Below, one piece after another: positions 59,955 through 64,000 of a stretch of DNA of 64,000 bases. The DNA is from Gemmatimonadota bacterium (GTDB lineage: Bacteria > Gemmatimonadota > Gemmatimonadetes > Longimicrobiales > Gaopeijiaceae): positions 124,001 to 188,000 of the forward strand of contig JACZXQ010000002.1 in NCBI GenBank assembly GCA_022571515.1. The letters are read 5' to 3'. The notes below the pieces were generated by a model. The model searched no databases and was not told the origin of the DNA. It saw only the letters and a program-made list of their open reading frames with translations. A program made the translations under genes and the position numbers. Each line of letters opens with the position of its first letter. The stretch's first letter is position 1.

Positions 59955-60630
59955 AATCATCGTGGCACTCGACTTCGCCTCGGCGGATGACGCGATGTCG
60001 ATGGTCGATCTGCTCGGGACCGAGGGGGATTTCTACAAGGTCGGGCTCGAGCTCTATACGCGGGCCGGTCCGGAGATCGTGAGGAGCCTCACGCAAACGG
60101 GGAGGCGGGTCTTTCTCGACCTCAAGTTGCACGACATTCCGAATACCGTAGTTGGAGGCGTAAGCGCGGCGGCCGCCCTGGGGGTCGAGTTGCTCACGGT
60201 TCACTGTTCTGGTGGACGCGCGATGTTGGAGGCCGCGGCGGACGCTGCCGCCGGACGGCTCGGCTTAATAGGTGTGACGCTCCTGACCTCGCTCGCCACG
60301 GAGGATATCGAAGCCGTGTGGGGCAGGAGCGGAGCGAACATCGGGGACGAGGTCCTGCGGCTCGGAGCCCTGGCGAGGGAGGCCGGACTGAGCGGCGTGG
60401 TGGCTTCGGGGTCGGAGGTGGCTCGCCTCAAGTCCGAGTTGGGCGCGGACTTCAAGGTGGTGACGCCGGGGATTCGCCCGGCGGGCAGTGACGTTGCGGA
60501 TCAGGCGCGTGTCGTCACGCCGGCCGCCGCCGCCGCGTCCGGGTCCGACTATCTCGTCGTCGGCAGGCCGGTGACACGGGCGGAGGATCCGGCCGCAGCA
60601 TTACGGGCGATCCGCGAGGAGGCCGCGTAA
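59947..60630 (+). CDS. pyrF: Orotidine 5'-phosphate decarboxylase
   Basis: 227 residues. IIVALDFASADDAMSMVDLLG, YKVGLELYTRAGPEIV and the signature FLDLKLHDIPNTV carry the catalytic Asp-Lys-Asp set; VTPGIRPAG and YLVVGRPVTRAEDP bind phosphate. It converts OMP to UMP, the last step of the pathway. It overlaps pyrD by 8 bases and the next gene by TAATG. Confidence 0.93.
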   Translation: MAEIIVALDFASADDAMSMVDLLGTEGDFYKVGLELYTRAGPEIVRSLTQTGRRVFLDLKLHDIPNTVVGGVSAAAALGVELLTVHCSGGRAMLEAAADAAAGRLGLIGVTLLTSLATEDIEAVWGRSGANIGDEVLRLGALAREAGLSGVVASGSEVARLKSELGADFKVVTPGIRPAGSDVADQARVVTPAAAAASGSDYLVVGRPVTRAEDPAAALRAIREEAA

Positions 60631-61139
60631 TGATCGCGTGCGCGCCCATACTCGTGATCGGTCTCCTCGGAGCCACGTTGCCGCCCCCCCCCCGGGCGCC
60701 CCCCGCGGTGCCCTCCGCAGTGCCCGCGGTGTCACCGACACTCGGCCAGGAGACCCTTTCACAGGTGGTTTCGAGGCTCTCTCAGGCGTGGGTCGACGGT
60801 GACCTGGAGGCGATCGGGTCACTGGTGGCTTCGGCGGGGGTGCACATCACGCTCGGCGGGCAGGACTACCATGTACTCACCGAGAGACAGGCCGTGGCGA
60901 CGATCCGGGGCTTGCTGAGGCAATATGATGGCCGTGGCTTCGAAGTGACGCGCGTGTCCGAGTTGGGTGGGGCGCCCTCTCGAGGGATCTCGGAGGTCGC
61001 GTGGGAGGCGGTGGACCGGGGCTCGGGCGAGCTGGTCCGCCGAACCCTGTTCATCGCGCTCATCCTGGAGGCTGGGGCCTGGCGGGTGGAGGATCTGCGG
61101 GTTCTGTTGCCACGCCGACCTTCGACCACAACACGATGA
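60630..61139 (+). CDS. SnoaL/NTF2-like secreted protein
   Basis: 169 residues. A signal-like start (CAPILVIGLLGATLPPPP) followed by a proline-rich linker, then a small mixed alpha/beta domain: LSQVVSRLSQAWVDGDLEAIGSLVASAGVHITLGG, AVATIRGLLRQYDG, and LFIALILEAGAWRVEDLRVLLPR. This is the SnoaL/NTF2-like fold; there is no recognised activity. It lies between pyrF and cysS with overlapping codons. Confidence 0.65.
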   Translation: MIACAPILVIGLLGATLPPPPRAPPAVPSAVPAVSPTLGQETLSQVVSRLSQAWVDGDLEAIGSLVASAGVHITLGGQDYHVLTERQAVATIRGLLRQYDGRGFEVTRVSELGGAPSRGISEVAWEAVDRGSGELVRRTLFIALILEAGAWRVEDLRVLLPRRPSTTTR

Positions 61140-62569
61140 CGCTCAGACTCTACAACACGCTCCAGCGGGCGGCCGTCCCCTTCGAACCGCTCGATCCGCC
61201 GACCGTGCGCATGTACGCGTGCGGGCCCACGATCTACGATTTCGCACACGTCGGGAATTACCGAAGCTTCGTAGTCTACGACCTGCTGCGCCGCTATCTG
61301 ATGTGGCTCGGCTACGACGTCCGCTTCGTGATGAACTTGACCGACGTCGACGACAAGGTGATCGATGGCGCGGCGAAGGCCGGCCTCGACATCAGGGAAT
61401 TCACCGCCCCGTTCGGCGAGGCCATCCTTCGGGACGCCGAGACCCTAGGCATTCTACCCGCGGACGCCTACCCCATGGCCACTCAGCACATCGAGGGCAT
61501 GGTCGAATGGGTGCGGCGCCTGGAAGAAAAGGGGCTCGCCTACGCGGCGGACGACGGCTCGGTGTATTTCAGGATCGCGGGGTTCGAGACATACGGCGAC
61601 CTCAAGGGCCTGGATCCGGACTCGCTGAAGACAGGCGCGCGCGTCGATGTGGACGAGTACGAGAAGGACGACGCTCGGGACTTCGCTTTGTGGAAGGCGG
61701 CGAAGCCGGTGGACGCTGAGGTGGGCGCCGCGTGGGATTCGCCCTGGGGCAAAGGGAGGCCGGGATGGCACCTCGAGTGTTCGGTGATGAGCATCGCCGA
61801 GCTCGGTGAGACGCTCGACATCCATCTCGGCGGGGAAGACCTGATCTTCCCTCATCACGAGAACGAGATCGCCCAATCCGAAGGCGTGACGGGACAGCCC
61901 TTCGTTCGCTTCTGGGTGCACGTCAAGCACCTGATCCTCGAAGGCGAGAAGATGTCCAAATCGCTGGGCAACACCGTCACCGTGCGTGAGCTTCTCGACG
62001 AGGGGGTCGAGCCGGCCGCCATTCGCCACGAGCTCATGAGCGCGCAGTACCGAAGGGAGCTGAACTTCACGCGGGAAGGTCTGGCCGCCTCTTCCGCCGC
62101 GGTACAGCGGCTGGTTGATTTTCATGCCCGCCTCGAGGAGCTGACGCCGACCGAAGGTGCGGACGACACGCGGGTCGCCTCGCTGGCGGATGCGGCCCTC
62201 GGTCGTTTCCGGGCGGCTCTGGACGACGACTTGAACTCGGCCGAAGCGCTCGCCGCCCTGTTCGTGTTCGTCAAGGAGGTCAACGCCGAGTTGGACACGG
62301 CGGCGCAGGTGAACGCGGGGGACCGCCAGGCAGCGCTCGATGCCATCGAGTCCATGGACCGGGTCCTTGGATTGGTATCCCTCGCGCAAGCCGGCCGGGC
62401 CGTGGACGACGACGTGGCCGCTTGGGCCGACGATATGGTGGCCGAGCGCGACCAGGCTCGTAAGGACAAGGACTTCGCGCGGGCCGACGCCATCAGGGAC
62501 GAGTTGGCGGCCAAGGGTCTGGTCCTGGAGGACTCGGCCGAGGGGACGCGCTGGAAGGTCGTTCGCTGA
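61136..62569 (+). CDS. cysS: Cysteinyl-tRNA synthetase
   Basis: 477 residues. The class I HIGH-like motif is in YACGPTIYDFAHVGNYR, the zinc ligands in the first cysteine, GWHLECSVMS and HHENEIAQ, and KMSKSLGN is intact. The C-terminal helical domain ends with FARADAIRDELAAKGLVLEDSAEGTRWKV, typical of CysRS. Overlaps the previous gene by ATGA. It charges tRNA-Cys. Confidence 0.95.
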   Translation: MTLRLYNTLQRAAVPFEPLDPPTVRMYACGPTIYDFAHVGNYRSFVVYDLLRRYLMWLGYDVRFVMNLTDVDDKVIDGAAKAGLDIREFTAPFGEAILRDAETLGILPADAYPMATQHIEGMVEWVRRLEEKGLAYAADDGSVYFRIAGFETYGDLKGLDPDSLKTGARVDVDEYEKDDARDFALWKAAKPVDAEVGAAWDSPWGKGRPGWHLECSVMSIAELGETLDIHLGGEDLIFPHHENEIAQSEGVTGQPFVRFWVHVKHLILEGEKMSKSLGNTVTVRELLDEGVEPAAIRHELMSAQYRRELNFTREGLAASSAAVQRLVDFHARLEELTPTEGADDTRVASLADAALGRFRAALDDDLNSAEALAALFVFVKEVNAELDTAAQVNAGDRQAALDAIESMDRVLGLVSLAQAGRAVDDDVAAWADDMVAERDQARKDKDFARADAIRDELAAKGLVLEDSAEGTRWKVVR

Positions 62570-62596
62570 GGTCTCCGGATCGACAGCAGCGTCGGG

Positions 62597-63046
62597 TCAA
62601 CGCACCGTAATACGTCCCACCATTCCTGCTGCCTCGTGGATGGTGCAGAGGTAGGTGTACTCCCCCGGGGTGTCGAACACCACCGAGAAGCGCTGGCCGG
62701 GATCGAGCAGGCCCGAGTCCCAGGGCTCCGCGCCCTCGGGTAGCAAGGCGTGCTCCGGTACGGCGGCCTTGCCCGGCCCATCGGACGTGGTGTGCGGCAG
62801 GGCCCCTTCCTGGATCCAGACCACGGTGTCTCCCACGTTGATCAGGGCGTGCTCGGGGCCGAACGCCATGTCATCGGACATGCGGATGACGAGCATGCCC
62901 TCACTGGACTCCACCGGGGCGACCGTCCCCTGGTTCGACGTATCTCCACCGGCGGACCCGTCGGGCTCCGGAGCGCAGGCCGCCAGAACGATCAACGTGG
63001 CGCCGGCGGCGACTCTGTAGTTCTTCATCATGCTGAGGAGCCTCAT
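62597..63046 (-). CDS. Cupredoxin (plastocyanin-like) lipoprotein
   Basis: 149 residues. A lipobox is in VLAACAPEPD. The blue-copper ligands are His in GALPHTTSDG and Cys-His-Met in LCTIHEAAGMVG, as in plastocyanin/amicyanin. The protein should carry single electrons in the periplasm. The ATG at 63046 has AGG 8 bases upstream; ATGs at 63031 and 63028 also exist. It diverges from the membrane protein at 63107, 60 bases away. Confidence 0.85.
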   Translation of the reverse strand: MRLLSMMKNYRVAAGATLIVLAACAPEPDGSAGGDTSNQGTVAPVESSEGMLVIRMSDDMAFGPEHALINVGDTVVWIQEGALPHTTSDGPGKAAVPEHALLPEGAEPWDSGLLDPGQRFSVVFDTPGEYTYLCTIHEAAGMVGRITVR

Positions 63047-63106
63047 AGATCGAACCTGCCTTCACATGGGGAACCTGCACGCCCGGTCCAAGGTTTCGGG
63101 GGCACT

Positions 63107-63574
63107 ATGAGTGTAATCCATCCGTTGTTCGTGCATCTGCACATTGCGTTTCTCTTCATGGCCTTCGTGGCCATGTACACTTGGCTCCTGCGCGGCTTGA
63201 CCACCAGCGTGTTCGAAGACCGCATCTACCGCTTCGCCCGCACGAACACATGGGCGGGCGTGATCACGGTCGCGATCTCGATGGTAGCGGGGCTCAGGGA
63301 CGGGTTCTTCGGGCACATCGCCCGCTTCAGCGGGCCCGTGGGCGGTTGGTTGGCCATCAAGGTAGCCCTGGCGTTCCTGCTGTTGCTGGTCTATGGGCTC
63401 TTCTTGTACTGGAGCGCGAAAAAGAAATCGTACCTCCAGGAAAATCGTGTCGTCATGGCGTGGTGCCTCGGTACCCAACTCGTGGGCATCGTCCTGGTGG
63501 CCGTGATCACGGCGATCGGAACCATGCTCGTCTACTACCGGCAGGTCCTTCCGGCTTTCACGTTTCCGTTTTGA
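63107..63574 (+). CDS. Four-helix membrane protein (DUF2231-like)
   Basis: 155 residues with four membrane segments. The N-terminus MSVIHPLFVHLHIAFLFMAFVAMYTW has the HPxxVHxxIA histidine pattern of DUF2231-type proteins, which may bind heme. Other segments are FARTNTWAGVITVAISMVAG, WLAIKVALAFLLLLVYGLFLYW and QLVGIVLVAVITAIGTMLVYY. The stop is joined to the next gene by TGATG. A role in respiratory electron transfer beside the cupredoxin and NDH-2 genes is a guess. Confidence 0.65.
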   Translation: MSVIHPLFVHLHIAFLFMAFVAMYTWLLRGLTTSVFEDRIYRFARTNTWAGVITVAISMVAGLRDGFFGHIARFSGPVGGWLAIKVALAFLLLLVYGLFLYWSAKKKSYLQENRVVMAWCLGTQLVGIVLVAVITAIGTMLVYYRQVLPAFTFPF

Positions 63575-64000
63575 TGCCCGAGGCCGGCCCAAGAATCGTA
63601 ATCGTCGGCGGGGGCTTCGCGGGGCTCTACGCGGCGACGCATCTGGCTCGGTCCGAGTTGATTCACCGTGACGCCCGCATCACACTCGTCGATCGCAAGA
63701 ACTACTTCACGTTCACGCCGCTTCTCGCCGAGGTCGCCGCGGGTACGCTGCTCCGGGAGCATGTGACCAACCCCTACCGGGTGCTGGCGCGTCGATACGG
63801 CTTCGATTTCGTGAGGGACGAGGTCTCCGGCTTGGATCTGAATGAGAAGACCGTGATCGGCCGGCAGGGGTCGTATCCGTTCGACTACCTGGTCCTGGCC
63901 GCCGGGGCCGCGCCCACGTACTTCGGCAACGCCGACATCGAGGAGAGGGCCTTCCCCTTCACCACGGTGGACGACGCAGTGGTGATTCGTAACCGGGTCA
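63574..64000 (+). CDS. NAD(P)/FAD-dependent oxidoreductase, NDH-2-like (partial, runs off the window)
   Basis: At least 142 residues are visible. PRIVIVGGGFAGLYAATHLA is the FAD Rossmann motif, ITLVDRKNYFTFTPLLAEVAAGTL and FDYLVLAAGAAPTYFG match type II NADH dehydrogenases. The end of the gene lies beyond 64000, so the NADH-binding half and membrane anchor cannot be checked. NDH-2 passes electrons from NADH to quinone without pumping protons. Confidence 0.8.
   Translation, partial: MPEAGPRIVIVGGGFAGLYAATHLARSELIHRDARITLVDRKNYFTFTPLLAEVAAGTLLREHVTNPYRVLARRYGFDFVRDEVSGLDLNEKTVIGRQGSYPFDYLVLAAGAAPTYFGNADIEERAFPFTTVDDAVVIRNRV

Overview
The window is about 64 kb of high-GC, gene-dense bacterial chromosome. 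Lipoprotein signal sequences, outer-membrane beta-barrel proteins and periplasmic peptidoglycan enzymes point to a Gram-negative cell envelope. A B12-dependent ribonucleotide reductase as the only RNR gene here, the aerobic CO-dehydrogenase-type cluster and the general protein style remind me of Gemmatimonadota. That placement is recalled resemblance, not a computed phylogeny. Most genes are packed with ATGA, GTGA or TGATG junctions, so operons are long.

Layout. 1-6360 (+): DedA, a CoaE-PHP fusion, NrnA-like DHH phosphoesterase, an unknown protein, a Fur regulator, a PLD/cardiolipin synthase-like enzyme and CcdA. 6357-9280: a metzincin-like lipoprotein, a CAT-like acetyltransferase and an alpha/beta hydrolase. 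9469-14952: a secreted protein, then a minus-strand run of M20 amidohydrolase, gamma-glutamyltransferase and an ABCB-type exporter. 15073-18886: murQ-anmK (peptidoglycan recycling) and a GT39-like membrane protein. 18841-23016: membrane proteins around a 1011-residue protease/beta-propeller/beta-barrel protein. 23284-25818: nrdJ behind a candidate NrdR tandem box.

25815-31673 is the accessory stretch. It holds a 124-bp inverted-repeat element, two toxin-antitoxin modules each followed by an identical 114-bp hairpin-forming repeat, a DUF2239 gene behind a consensus promoter, a transglutaminase-like protein, an HhH-GPD DNA glycosylase whose 3' end is duplicated 1.65 kb downstream, and gene remnants. 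The toxin-antitoxin/repeat arrangement looks like a small integron-type cassette array without an integrase (inference).

31674-43313: a rhodanese, a Clp-type AAA+ ATPase fused to a response-regulator receiver domain, and a form II CO-dehydrogenase-like cluster. The plus strand carries coxS (with an in-frame TAG), coxL, coxM, coxD and coxE. The minus strand carries an outer-membrane porin, two half-XdhC genes, mocA and coxG. 43552-48491: M28 peptidase, nitrilase, ornithine aminotransferase and a second GT39-like protein. 48493-64000: core housekeeping genes: YggX variant, DksA-like, RNase D, pyruvate kinase, MBL hydrolase, Pgi, YtxH, YihY, SmpB, amidase, a TPR-like lipoprotein, PyrD, PyrF, CysS, a cupredoxin and an NDH-2-like oxidoreductase cut by the window end.

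The least ordinary items are the repeat-bounded toxin-antitoxin cassettes, the Clp-receiver fusion, the stop codon inside coxS, the protease-propeller-barrel protein and the duplicated glycosylase 3' end. No tRNA, rRNA or CRISPR array was recognised.
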